A DNA stretch of 64,000 bases from Rugosimonospora acidiphila (lineage in GTDB: Bacteria; Actinomycetota; Actinomycetes; Mycobacteriales; Micromonosporaceae), in the NCBI RefSeq assembly GCF_039543385.1, contig NZ_BAABJQ010000001.1, positions 1 to 64,000 of the forward strand, in the 5' to 3' direction. How positions within the stretch are numbered: position 1 is the stretch's first letter; the number at the start of each line of letters is the position of its first letter. The notes under the pieces were generated by a model. That model was not told the origin of the DNA. It saw only the letters and a program-made list of their open reading frames with translations, and searched no databases. Below, one piece after another: positions 49,726-57,380 of the stretch. Both the position numbers and the translations under genes were made by a program.

Positions 49726-50124
49726 ATGGCAACCATCAGCGCTGCGGAGAAGCGGGAGATCAGCAGGCGCGAATACAACGCCAACCTAGCTGAATGCCCC
49801 GGTCACGAGGTGCTCGCGACACTGAGCGATAAATGGGTCACGCTTGTCATCAGTGCCCTGGCCGATGGGCCGCTGCGACACAGCGAGGTCGCGCGCATCG
49901 TCGCCGGCGCGAGCCAGAAGATGCTCACCCAGACGCTTCGCAAGTTGGAACGTGATGGCCTGGTCGAGCGCAGCGTCACCGCCGCGGTCCCGCCACGGGT
50001 GGACTATGAGCTCACGCGCCTTGGTCACGGGTTGCTTCCGCTTCAGCAGGCCATCAAGACCTGGGCGGAGAGCCACATCGAGGCCGTCCACGGCGCTCGG
50101 GCACGGTACGACTCCGCTGAGTAG
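49726..50124 (+). CDS. HxlR-family transcriptional regulator
   Basis: 132 residues from ATG at 49726 with GGAGG upstream (49714-49718). Winged helix: CPGHEVLATLSDKWVTLVISALADGPLRHSEVAR, SQKMLTQTLRKLERDGLVER, PPRVDYELTRLGHGLLP. The single Cys before the first helix (near residue 24) is placed like the redox or aldehyde sensing Cys of HxlR proteins. It probably controls the divergent oxidoreductase gene; the 77-bp gap would hold the operator. Confidence 0.9.
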   Translation: MATISAAEKREISRREYNANLAECPGHEVLATLSDKWVTLVISALADGPLRHSEVARIVAGASQKMLTQTLRKLERDGLVERSVTAAVPPRVDYELTRLGHGLLPLQQAIKTWAESHIEAVHGARARYDSAE

Positions 50125-50138
50125 CTCGACATCAGCCA

Positions 50139-50618
50139 ATGTCCGGCCCGTGCCTGAAACTGCTAGAGATCAGTGCCGCGGGCGACTCGCCGAGGCTGAC
50201 GTACGAGGTGGTTCGATTGATCAGGTGGCGGTACTTCATCAATAGTGACAAACCCGAGCTGGCTGACGAAGGCAAGGCCGGGTTGACCCGGCTGCCGGAA
50301 GGCGCGCCGGTGGCCCTGGCCGAGGCGCTGATTCGGGGCGGGTGGCAATCCGACGACCGGATGTGGCGCGCGAAGTACCTGGGCTCGGACTACGAGTTCA
50401 CCGAGATCACCGAGGAACGCGCCTACGAGCTGATCCGCAGCTGGGTGGCGTCCGGCTGGCTGGAAAGGATGCCGGACGACGCGTCCACGATCACCCCCGA
50501 ACTCGCCGAACGCCTGACCGCGATGGACCGGAAAGCCGCGGCCGCGTGGCGGGACGTACCGAAGCCGCCTGGAGCCGAGGACATCGATCTGCCTGGAGCC
50601 GAGAACATCTCGGGATGA
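50139..50618 (+). CDS. Hypothetical protein
   Basis: 159 residues from ATG at 50139. The sequence has a mixed alpha/beta look (YEVVRLIRWRYFINSDK, ITEERAYELIRSWVASGWLERM) with no known motif, signal peptide or membrane segment. Codon use fits the genome. It starts 14 bases after the HxlR gene and may be co-transcribed. Function unknown. Confidence 0.5.
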   Translation: MSGPCLKLLEISAAGDSPRLTYEVVRLIRWRYFINSDKPELADEGKAGLTRLPEGAPVALAEALIRGGWQSDDRMWRAKYLGSDYEFTEITEERAYELIRSWVASGWLERMPDDASTITPELAERLTAMDRKAAAAWRDVPKPPGAEDIDLPGAENISG

Positions 50619-50692
50619 CGGCGCAGGCGCAGCGGCGTCCAGTGCGACGCGGACGACGATGAGTTGGACGGTTGGCTGCTTGCGGTTCGCGT

Positions 50693-50770
50693 ACCCAACT
50701 CGGGGTTCAGGTCCACGACCCGGACCTGCCAGACGCGCTGGCCGGTCAGCTTGTCCTTGGCCTTCGCCGG
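50693..50770 (-). pseudogene. Fragment of an AICE gene (homologue of 35160-35570)
   Basis: Bases 50701-50760 match 35381-35440 at 57 of 60 positions in the same orientation and encode the same peptide core (DKLTGQRVWQVRVVDL). Both ends of the gene are missing. It lies about 100 bases left of the fourth attachment scar, so it is the remnant of an AICE that once ended there. Confidence 0.85.
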
Positions 50771-50869
50771 GCCAGGGGTGGCGACCGAGGGGCATCGCCA
50801 GATCGTGCCGGCCCCGGTCGACCACGGCGACCAGGCAGGAGCGACGGCGATTCTCGGGCTTACGGAGGG

Positions 50870-50905
50870 CTGACCGTGAGGGTTCGATTTCCCTCATCCG
50901 TGCCA
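50870..50905 (+). repeat. Fourth, degraded attachment-site scar
   Basis: CTGACCGTGAGGGTTCGATT and the following bases to CCA copy the tRNA-Gly T arm and 3' end with several changes. A hairpin-like GAGAGCCTGGTCAG / CTGGCCAGGCTTC sequence follows (50911-50944), as after the intact tRNA. It is likely the oldest right end in this array. Confidence 0.6.
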
Positions 50906-50963
50906 CAAGGAGAGCCTGGTCAGAGCGGTTGCACTGGCCAGGCTTCCTTTGCTTTGGGCAATG

Positions 50964-51398
50964 TCAGCTGGTCTTCTCGGCGAAAGCGGCGCTCAGTGCG
51001 GCGCTGCGGGTGATGAAGGCGACGCCGATTAGGGCGAGGGCGGACAGGCCCTGCATCACGGCGTACCAGGCCGGGCAGAGGCCGGGGATCAGGTCGACGC
51101 CGATGATCGCGATCGGCGTGATGGTGGACAGGGTGCGCACGCGATCGAAGGCCCGAATCGACCCTCGCGAGGCGTGGACGGCCATCCGATGGATCACTGG
51201 GGCGACCGCGAGCAGGATGGCGCCCCGGATCCACATGAACGAGGTTGTTTCGTGGCCCGTGAACGCCATCGCGGTCACTGTTGCGAGGACGATGGCGCTG
51301 ACGACGCCGAAGAGCGTCACGCATTTCTTCATTGTGTTGAAGGCATCCTGGTTGCGGGAGTCGGTCAGGTGCGCCGTCGCGGTCGTGGTGTTCGTCAT
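50964..51398 (-). CDS. Four-helix membrane protein
   Basis: 144 residues from ATG at 51398. Four hydrophobic segments (about 26-46, 55-72, 92-112, 115-135). No family recognised; the plan resembles small DoxX-like or DUF proteins of actinobacteria. It stands alone just right of the last attachment scar. Function unknown. Confidence 0.65.
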   Translation of the reverse strand: MTNTTTATAHLTDSRNQDAFNTMKKCVTLFGVVSAIVLATVTAMAFTGHETTSFMWIRGAILLAVAPVIHRMAVHASRGSIRAFDRVRTLSTITPIAIIGVDLIPGLCPAWYAVMQGLSALALIGVAFITRSAALSAAFAEKTS

Positions 51399-51458
51399 GG
51401 TGTTCTACCTCCGTGTCGTTGTGGTATTCACGCTAGGGAGGGCCGGGTCGTCGCAGTA

Positions 51459-51494
51459 TGGGTCTGGCCGTACGGGTGGGTGGGGCCAGACCCA
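51459..51494. repeat. Inverted repeat
   Basis: An 11-bp perfect dyad (51459-51469 with 51484-51494) with a 14-base loop, in the gap between the membrane protein gene and the DUF998-like remnant. Operator or attenuator role is open. Confidence 0.35.
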
Positions 51495-51599
51495 CGGTTC
51501 GGACCAGCGCTTTCGGTGTTCGACCCGGGGTCGAGCGACAGCGCGGAGCATGTCGCCCTGGGCTCCCGGCGGATGCGCCGACGGCGGGTTCGGCACGTT

Positions 51600-51955
51600 G
51601 CGCTGCCTGCGCTAGCTGGTCGCCTCGCCAGGTGCCCTGACCTCGATGCCGGCGCCAGACGCGCCGCTCGCCATTGGTGGGCGGGTGGCCTTGACGAGAA
51701 GGACGATGTCGACGCCACGCGCAGCCGACCGAGGATTGTGGCGCGTGGGGCCAACCCTGCCAGTGGCGGCCCCAGGTTACCCATCACCATGATCAGAAGA
51801 GCGCCGAGGGAGTGGAGGTTCTCGTTGACGTCGGCGGGGAAGCGACCCGGCAGGACGTACCCTGCGGCCGCGATCAGGAGCAGCCCCTGGGCGAAGCGTA
51901 CGACGAGCCCGTGGCCGAGCGTCCGCGACGGCCAATCCGGGGTAGGGCTGGCTAT
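51600..51955 (-). pseudogene. Remnant of a DUF998-like membrane protein
   Basis: On the minus strand one frame reads HGLVVRFAQGLLLIAAAGYV, LPGRFPADVNENLHSLGALL and IMVMGNLGPPLAGLA, which fits the core of DUF998 proteins (P-x-D-V-N-x-x-L-H-x-x-G-A). The N-terminal helices and start are missing and the C-terminal part breaks into an unrelated, Arg/Ser-rich frame. It directly adjoins the esterase gene 3' end. The rest of the gap 51399-51951 shows no gene. Confidence 0.5.
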
Positions 51956-52908
51956 ACCGAGGGAACTCCGTCCACAGTGTCCGACACGTGGTTCGATCCC
52001 GCCGCCATGTCGGGAACTCGAACGTGCTGTGTGAGGAAGAAGGCTGCGCGGTCCAGGGCCTCGTCGGCTTCTTCGAGAACGCCGGCGAAGGCCTGGAACA
52101 CGTGGGGTACGTCGGCGGTGATGTCGAGGATCACGTCCACTCCAACTGCGCGGGCGCGGGCGGCCATCCGGGTGGAGTCGTCCAGAAGTATTTCGTTCGT
52201 GCCTGCCTGGAGAAGCATCGGCGGGAGGCCGGTCAGGTCGGCCAGGATGGCAGGGCTGAGCATCGGCTGGTGCGGGTCCGCTCCGGCGAGGTACATGGCT
52301 CCGGTATGTCCCAGGCCCTCGCGGGTGAAGAACGGGTCGATGCCTGCCTTGGTGTCCATGCTCGCGCCCGTCCGGGTGGCGTCGAACCCTGGGGAGAACG
52401 CCACGATCGCGGCGGGCATCGGGAGGCCGGCGTCGCGGGCGGCGAGGCAGGTGGTGACGGTGAGGCCGCCGCCGGCTGAGTCCCCGGCCAACGCGATGGC
52501 CGAGGGATCCTCGCCGCCCTCGATGAGGGCGCGGTAGGCGCTCAGGGCGTCTTCGATCGCGGCGGGGAATGGGTGCTCGGGGGCGAGTCGGTAGTCCACC
52601 GAGAACGCCTTGAATCCGGTCTTGGCCACGAGGTTCGCCGTCAGCGACAGTGCGGTCTCGGGTGAGCCGAACACGAAGCTGCCACCGTGGAAGTACAGGA
52701 TGGTCCCTGCGCGTGGGCCGTTGTCCGGATCGACGCGCAGTGCGAGTCGATCGCCGAGCGTCGTTTCCGTGGTACGGATGCCGCTTGGCACGATCATCTG
52801 GGCCATCATCGCCTTGAATCCGGCTCGGATCGCCTCGACCGACTGAGGGCTCTCGGGCCGGGGCTGCCGCAGCATCGCGTCGATCCGGGCTCGCTGTTCC
52901 TTGCTCAT
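51952..52908 (-). CDS. Alpha/beta hydrolase, HSL-family esterase
   Basis: 318 residues from ATG at 52908. The hormone-sensitive-lipase signatures are complete: FHGGSFVFG oxyanion motif, DYRLAPEHPFPAA, GDSAGGG with the nucleophile Ser, an Asp near LLDDS, and the His in VPHVFQAF. It hydrolyses short-chain esters in the cytoplasm. It is divergent from a MarR regulator. On its strand a perfect TATAAT (52947-52942) overlaps the left operator copy, so it is probably repressed by that regulator. Confidence 0.92.
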   Translation of the reverse strand: MSKEQRARIDAMLRQPRPESPQSVEAIRAGFKAMMAQMIVPSGIRTTETTLGDRLALRVDPDNGPRAGTILYFHGGSFVFGSPETALSLTANLVAKTGFKAFSVDYRLAPEHPFPAAIEDALSAYRALIEGGEDPSAIALAGDSAGGGLTVTTCLAARDAGLPMPAAIVAFSPGFDATRTGASMDTKAGIDPFFTREGLGHTGAMYLAGADPHQPMLSPAILADLTGLPPMLLQAGTNEILLDDSTRMAARARAVGVDVILDITADVPHVFQAFAGVLEEADEALDRAAFFLTQHVRVPDMAAGSNHVSDTVDGVPSV

Positions 52909-52943
52909 CGCCTGCTCCTGCTCGCAACTATCTTCCAGGGAAT

Positions 52944-52984
52944 TATATGCCGTGGAATGTAGCGTACACTATATGCCGTGGCAT
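52944..52984. promoter_or_regulatory. Twin MarR operators between esterase and marR
   Basis: TATATGCCGTGG occurs twice, at 52944-52955 and 52970-52981, 26 bases apart. The second completes a dyad ATGCC-GT-GGCAT (52973-52984); the first has one mismatch (ATGCCGTGGAAT, 52947-52958). The first sits at the esterase -10, the second covers the start codon of the regulator, whose -10 is TACACT (52965-52970). Confidence 0.75.
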
Positions 52985-53454
52985 CTAAAGCGAGCGGTGA
53001 GAGGGTCGACCTCCCGGGCTTTTTCAGTGACCTCGTTCGGTGTGAGACGCGTCTGTACAACGCCCTCAACGACCGTCTTCGTGAGCGGCACGGGATCGTC
53101 ACGTCGCAGTTCGAGTTCCTGCGCTACCTCCGGGACCACCCCGGGGCCCGGGTGGCAGACCTGGCCGCGGAGTTCGCCGCCGGCATCGGGGCCATCAGCA
53201 AGGGCGCCGATCGCCTGGAGAGGCAGGGATTGGTTGTCCGCCAGCCGAATCCGTTGGATCGCCGCTCATCGCTGCTCACCCTGACCGACGACGGCCTGCG
53301 ATTGGTCAACGCGGCAGATGGGACCTTCACCGAGCGGTTGACCGAGCTGATCGCGGAGGTGCTCAAGGCGCACCCGATAACGGGCACCGCGCAGCTCCTC
53401 TCGGAGCTGCGTTCCGTTCTGGAACGCGACCAGATCGGCACGCCCACGGGCTGA
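52978..53454 (+). CDS. MarR-family regulator
   Basis: 158 residues from GTG at 52978; the message is probably leaderless because TACACT lies eight bases ahead. Winged helix core: SQFEFLRYLRDHPGARVADLAAEFAAGIGAISKGADRLERQGLVVRQ, then NPLDRRSSLLTLTDDG, the wing with the Asp-Arg pair typical of MarR. It most likely represses itself and the divergent esterase from the twin operators that flank its promoter. Confidence 0.92.
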   Translation: MASKASGERVDLPGFFSDLVRCETRLYNALNDRLRERHGIVTSQFEFLRYLRDHPGARVADLAAEFAAGIGAISKGADRLERQGLVVRQPNPLDRRSSLLTLTDDGLRLVNAADGTFTERLTELIAEVLKAHPITGTAQLLSELRSVLERDQIGTPTG

Positions 53455-53466
53455 CGCCGACGGTCG

Positions 53467-53536
53467 GGGCGTCAGGATGACGCGCCCGCCGACGCCCCCA
53501 TCTCCAGGAGTTCGGTCGCCTCACGCGCTCGGGCGG
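53467..53536 (-). pseudogene. 3' vestige of a second oxidoreductase gene
   Basis: About 70 bases closely resemble the 3' end of the oxidoreductase gene (48719-48790), including the stop and the final GRVILTP-like codons. Everything upstream is missing. It abuts a vestige of an HxlR gene (53549-53590). Confidence 0.75.
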
Positions 53537-53548
53537 ACAGCGCGCCAT

Positions 53549-53590
53549 CACCGCCTCGATCTCGCCACGGGTGGACTATGAGCTGCCGGA
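53549..53590 (+). pseudogene. Internal vestige of a second HxlR gene
   Basis: The bases read CACCGCCTCG, then CGCCACGGGTGGACTATGAG, closely matching 49979-50018 inside the HxlR gene (the PPRVDYEL codons). Both ends are missing. With the preceding vestige it shows that a paralogous oxidoreductase/HxlR pair once stood here and was deleted from the middle. Confidence 0.7.
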
Positions 53591-53616
53591 ACGCGGGCAG
53601 CGGTGGTCGGGTGGTG

Positions 53617-54108
53617 TCAGCCGTACCGGAGTTGGTGGAATGCCTGCCATTCGTCTGGTTCGTCGTCCGCCTGAGCCAACAGCTCAGCGACCGCCGCGGG
53701 GTCATCGGAGCCGTTCACGATCACCGGTACCGCGCCGGTGTCCGGATAGATCAACAACTGCCCGCAGCCGGCGGCCAGGGCGATCACGACAGTCAACTCC
53801 TTGTCGTAGTCGGCCTTGATGAGGAAGTACCCGGGCTCGTCCCAGCTCTCGTCCGTCAACGAGGATTCGGCAGGCGCCTCCAGCCTGAGCCAGTAGCCGC
53901 CGCTGGCGCCACTGCCCGGGGGACACAGGAACGCGTACGGGTCGCTGACCTCGACCTCGCTGTCCGGGACCGCGCGGAGCACCGCGAGGACCTCGGCGGG
54001 CGTGGGCAGCCGGTTGCCCTCGTTGACGGCCGGGCGCGGATAACCCCGTTCGTCCAACCATTCGGCGTAGTCCTGGGTGTAGGCCATCACGAAGTCGTGG
54101 TTCGACAC
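53617..54108 (-). CDS. Hypothetical protein, possibly SMI1/immunity-like
   Basis: 163 residues from GTG at 54108 (GTG 54090 or ATG 54087 also possible). Acidic, with an alpha/beta pattern: DYAEWLDERGYPRP, TPAEVLAVLRAVPDSEVEVSDPYAF, DEPGYFLIKADYDKELTVVIALA, and AELLAQADDEPDEWQAFH. The acidic character and W/Y-rich strands recall contact-dependent toxin immunity proteins, but I cannot assign a family. No toxin gene is adjacent. Confidence 0.6.
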   Translation of the reverse strand: MSNHDFVMAYTQDYAEWLDERGYPRPAVNEGNRLPTPAEVLAVLRAVPDSEVEVSDPYAFLCPPGSGASGGYWLRLEAPAESSLTDESWDEPGYFLIKADYDKELTVVIALAAGCGQLLIYPDTGAVPVIVNGSDDPAAVAELLAQADDEPDEWQAFHQLRYG

Positions 54109-54273
54109 CGGCCAACCATAGAGTCCATGATCGTCGCTCGTCGCGGCAGATCCGGCCGCGAATCCGGGTGGTTACCGGGCGCCGAGCTGATCGTTGACCG
54201 CCGATGTGTCGTCGGTGTCGGTGATCAGGCCGATGCGGACGTTCGAGGTTCCGCGCGGACGTAGGCTCAGGGC

Positions 54274-55476
54274 ATGCCGGGCCGGATCGTGTTGTACGGG
54301 GCGACGGGCTACACCGGAGGGCTTGTCGCGCGGTCGATGGTGGCGAGCGGGGTGCGCCCGATCCTTGCCGGCCGTGACCGGAACCGGCTGGCCGCACTGG
54401 CCGCTCAGCTCTCGCTGCCGGGCGACGGGACGGCGCTGGAGACGGCCGTCGCGGACGCGGAACCAGGGCCACTGCGCGACCTGGTCGGGCCGGGTGACGT
54501 GCTGGTATCGACCGCCGGGCCGTTCGTGAGCGTGGGCCGGGCCGTTGTGCGGGCGGCGGCGGACGTCGGCGCGGTGTACCTGGACTCCACCGGCGAACCA
54601 CCGTTCATCCGTCAGGTGTTCGAGGAGTTCGGGCCGCGCGCGGAGGGGACCGGAGCGGCGCTGCTGACCGCCTTCGGCTACGACTACGTGCCGGGCAACC
54701 TTGCCGGGGCTCTCGCGCTGCGGGCCGCCGGGCCCGCCGCGACCGCGGTTCGGGTCGGCTACTTCATCAGCAGGAACATCCGGGGTGCCAGCAGCGCGGG
54801 GACCCGCGCGTCGGTGGTCGGCCTGCTGCTGGAGCCCGGGTACGCGTTGCGCGGCGGGCGCGTCGTGACAGAGCGGACCGCGGCGCACGTGACGTCGTTC
54901 GAGGTGGACGGCGATACGAGGCAGGGCTTCTCGATCGGCTCCTCGGAGCATTTCGCGCTTCCGCGGCTGCGGCCGGCGACATCGGGGTCCGGCTGGGTCG
55001 CCGCTCCGGGGGCTGGCCTGGTCGCCACTCCGGCGTCCGGCCGCGAGCGCGACGGCATGCCCGAGCCGCTCACCGACGTGGGCGTCTATCTCGGCTGGTT
55101 CGGCCGCGCCACCAGGCTCGTGCAGTACGGTTTCGCGCTCGCCGGGTCGGTGGAGCGCGTTCCGGGGCTGCGCCAGGCCCTGAACTCACAGGTCCGCCGG
55201 CTGCAGCGGGGCAGGGGCGAGCCAAGTACGGCGGCGAGGATCCGGTCGGATGTGGTAGCCGTGGCCAGCGACGCGAGCGGCGGGCCACTGGCCACGGTGC
55301 GCCTGAGCGGGGCGGATCCCTACTCGTTCACCGGACGGATCCTCGCCTGGGCGGCCTGCGAGGCTGCCACGCGGGGCGTGCGGTCCGCGGGGGCTCTCGG
55401 CCCGGTCGAGGCCTTCGGACTGGACCTACTGGAGGGCGCGTGCGCCGACGCGGGATTTCGCCGCGCGCCCGACTGA
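54274..55476 (+). CDS. Saccharopine dehydrogenase-like NAD(P)-binding protein
   Basis: 400 residues from ATG at 54274. The N-terminal Rossmann fold has YGATGYTGGLVARSMVASG and ILAGRDRNRLAAL, then VLVSTAGPFVSVGRAVVRAA and YLDSTGEPPFI, as in trans-acting enoyl reductases and saccharopine dehydrogenase-like proteins of actinobacteria. True lysine metabolism is unlikely; lipid or polyketide reduction is the better guess. It stands alone, with the small gene at 53617 divergent from it. Confidence 0.85.
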   Translation: MPGRIVLYGATGYTGGLVARSMVASGVRPILAGRDRNRLAALAAQLSLPGDGTALETAVADAEPGPLRDLVGPGDVLVSTAGPFVSVGRAVVRAAADVGAVYLDSTGEPPFIRQVFEEFGPRAEGTGAALLTAFGYDYVPGNLAGALALRAAGPAATAVRVGYFISRNIRGASSAGTRASVVGLLLEPGYALRGGRVVTERTAAHVTSFEVDGDTRQGFSIGSSEHFALPRLRPATSGSGWVAAPGAGLVATPASGRERDGMPEPLTDVGVYLGWFGRATRLVQYGFALAGSVERVPGLRQALNSQVRRLQRGRGEPSTAARIRSDVVAVASDASGGPLATVRLSGADPYSFTGRILAWAACEAATRGVRSAGALGPVEAFGLDLLEGACADAGFRRAPD

Positions 55477-55482
55477 GGGCAT

Positions 55483-56100
55483 TTACGAGGTCGTTTCCGA
55501 TTGTGGACTGGCGCCGATGGCCGCGCCGATCTCCGGCGGCAGCGGGTACGGGCGGAGCGCCGGGAGCAGCGCGGTCGCCTCGTCGTCGGCGCCGCGACGC
55601 ACGCGGTCCGCGATCGTCCGGGCGGTTCCGGTCACGTCGGTGAGCCCGACCGTCCACTCGTCGACGTACCGGTCGACGGCCTCACCAGACAGCCCGAGCT
55701 GCAGTGACCGGTACGGCAACGGCTCCAGGCGCAGCGATCGTTCGGGATCCCACTGCACCCGCACCCGGCTGACGGCCAGCCGTCGCGTCCAGGCGTCACG
55801 GTCGGGATACAGGCTCCGGTCGAAGTGGCTCAGGCACGCGTTGGCCAGCGCCCACTCGAACCCGGTGCGCAGCAGCTCGACGGCGAGTACGACCTCCTGG
55901 CCGGGCTTGGACGCCCAGCCGCAGCGGTACATCATCCACAGGAACGACGGCTTGACCCAGGTCATCCGTTCGCGCTTGAACGGCGGCACGAAGCGCCCCG
56001 CCGCCAGCGCCGGTCGCGTGATCTCCGGCGGGTACGCCTGGTACACCGTGATCGTTTCGGCGGTGTAGGAGGCGCGTATCTGGTGAGCGGGAATGACCAC
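55483..56100 (-). CDS. DUF4291 family protein
   Basis: 205 residues from GTG at 56100; this start gives the family's usual N-terminus (HQIRASYTAETITVYQAYPP), though no clear ribosome site is seen and TTG 56184 remains possible. Hallmarks: VYQAYPPEITRPALAAGRFVPP, RMTWVKPSFLWMMYRCGWA, FEWALANACLSHFD and VQWDPER. The family is widespread in bacteria and fungi; its biochemical role is unknown to me. It is convergent with the saccharopine dehydrogenase-like gene. Confidence 0.85.
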   Translation of the reverse strand: MVIPAHQIRASYTAETITVYQAYPPEITRPALAAGRFVPPFKRERMTWVKPSFLWMMYRCGWASKPGQEVVLAVELLRTGFEWALANACLSHFDRSLYPDRDAWTRRLAVSRVRVQWDPERSLRLEPLPYRSLQLGLSGEAVDRYVDEWTVGLTDVTGTARTIADRVRRGADDEATALLPALRPYPLPPEIGAAIGASPQSETTS

Positions 56101-56419
56101 GATGTGATCATGACGGAACCGGTCGACCTCGTGCGATCGAATTCCGCGCGGGGTGTCGTGGACGCGGGTGCGCAATTTGGACAACGACGATCGTCGATAA
56201 GAATTGATGTTACTGACCGCGTGTAATGAATTGCCGAGCGTAATGGTTCATGCTTGTGTGCCTATAGACGGACGGTAAACGATTCGCCACGGATTTCGGT
56301 ACGCCCGGAGCTGAACGGCCTAAACATAGCGCCAGAATTCAGACACATTTTCGGGAAAGCTTGACGAGCCCCGGTGTCGGCTCGATACCGTTCCCGACGG
56401 TACATATTGTCGATGAAGG

Positions 56420-57112
56420 GTGCTGATTTTGCCCGGCAGACACGCCGCCAGCGCGCGCCGCTCGACGCCGTTCCGCAAATTCGTGCCGTTGCTGTCGGCC
56501 GTCGCCCTGGCCGGAGTGCTGATCGGCGCCGCGGCCGCCGCCATGGATCTGGGGCCGGCGTCCGACAGTCACACCACCCTGTCCGATGACGCCGCCGGTG
56601 CCGCGGTGGGCGCCGCCGAGGTGCGCATTACCCCGATTCCCACGCGCAGCACCGACGACCGCGCGTCGCGCAGCGGCCTGCGGGCGCTGCCGAGCCCGTC
56701 CGCGACGTCCGTGGCCCCGTCCCCCTCCCCGTCTCGGTCGCCGTCGCCGAGCCCGACGCACCCGAGCCCCAAGCCGAGCACGAAGAAGCCGACCCCGACC
56801 CAGACGTCCGGCGGCGGCACGGTGGCCAGCTCGGGTACGTGCGGTGTCTCGTATTACGGCGACGGCAGCCGCACCGCCAACGGTGAGGCCTTCGACCCGA
56901 ACGGGTTGACCGCGGCGAGCAAGACGCTGGCGTTCAACACCAAGGTTCGGGTGACCAACCCGGCGAACGGAAAGTCCGTGGTCGTGCGCATCAACGACCG
57001 TGGGCCCTACGTGTCCGGTCGCTGCCTGGACCTCACCACCGCGGCGTTCGCCGCGATCGCCAGCCTGGGTACGGGCGTCCTGCCCGCCGCCAAGTGGGAG
57101 GTGCTGAGCTAA
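56420..57112 (+). CDS. Secreted RlpA-like double-psi beta-barrel protein
   Basis: Up to 230 residues from GTG at 56420; TTG 56429 has the better spaced GAAGGG and is an alternative. A signal peptide or anchor (about 18-42) is followed by a Ser/Pro-rich linker (about 90-128) and a double-psi beta-barrel at about 135-230: SYYGDGSRTANGEAFDP, LTAASKTLAFNTKVRVTN, VVVRINDRGPYV and RCLDLT. In RlpA lytic transglycosylases the Asp of the NDRGP motif is catalytic; it is present. It probably trims or binds peptidoglycan. Confidence 0.9.
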   Translation: MLILPGRHAASARRSTPFRKFVPLLSAVALAGVLIGAAAAAMDLGPASDSHTTLSDDAAGAAVGAAEVRITPIPTRSTDDRASRSGLRALPSPSATSVAPSPSPSRSPSPSPTHPSPKPSTKKPTPTQTSGGGTVASSGTCGVSYYGDGSRTANGEAFDPNGLTAASKTLAFNTKVRVTNPANGKSVVVRINDRGPYVSGRCLDLTTAAFAAIASLGTGVLPAAKWEVLS

Positions 57113-57139
57113 CCGCTCCGGCGGCTGCGAGCCGACCGC

Positions 57140-57179
57140 GTGACGTGACGTGACGTGACGTGACGTGACGTGACGTGAC
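57140..57179. repeat. GTGAC pentanucleotide repeat, 8 units
   Basis: Forty bases of perfect GTGAC units, 28 bases after the RlpA-like gene, in a 268-bp gap before the SpoIIE phosphatase gene. The unit length of five and perfect identity suggest slippage-prone DNA. Not in a gene. Confidence 0.95.
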
Positions 57180-57380
57180 CCACGCTGACGGTCGGGCGGC
57201 GCCGGTGCCACCCGCAGAAGAACCACCGCCGGTCGCCGCGCGTGCGCGCACGGCAAGGCGCGGATCGGGTCGCCGGCGAGTGGGTATCAGACTCGTGGTC
57301 AGGGTCGCTCGCCGTTCGCGTGGAGATGCGCGTAGACGGTTTGGTAACGGCGCGAAATCCGTCATGCTGTCGGCGTACCC

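Noticed and set aside
27508..51000. Insertion sequence or transposon in the accessory region
   Set aside because: No transposase motif and no terminal inverted repeats; the repeats are direct copies of a tRNA end.
51428..52927. Minus-strand 499-residue open frame
   Set aside because: It overlaps the HSL esterase out of frame and is Arg/Pro-rich; only its end (51600-51955) looks like a real DUF998-type remnant.
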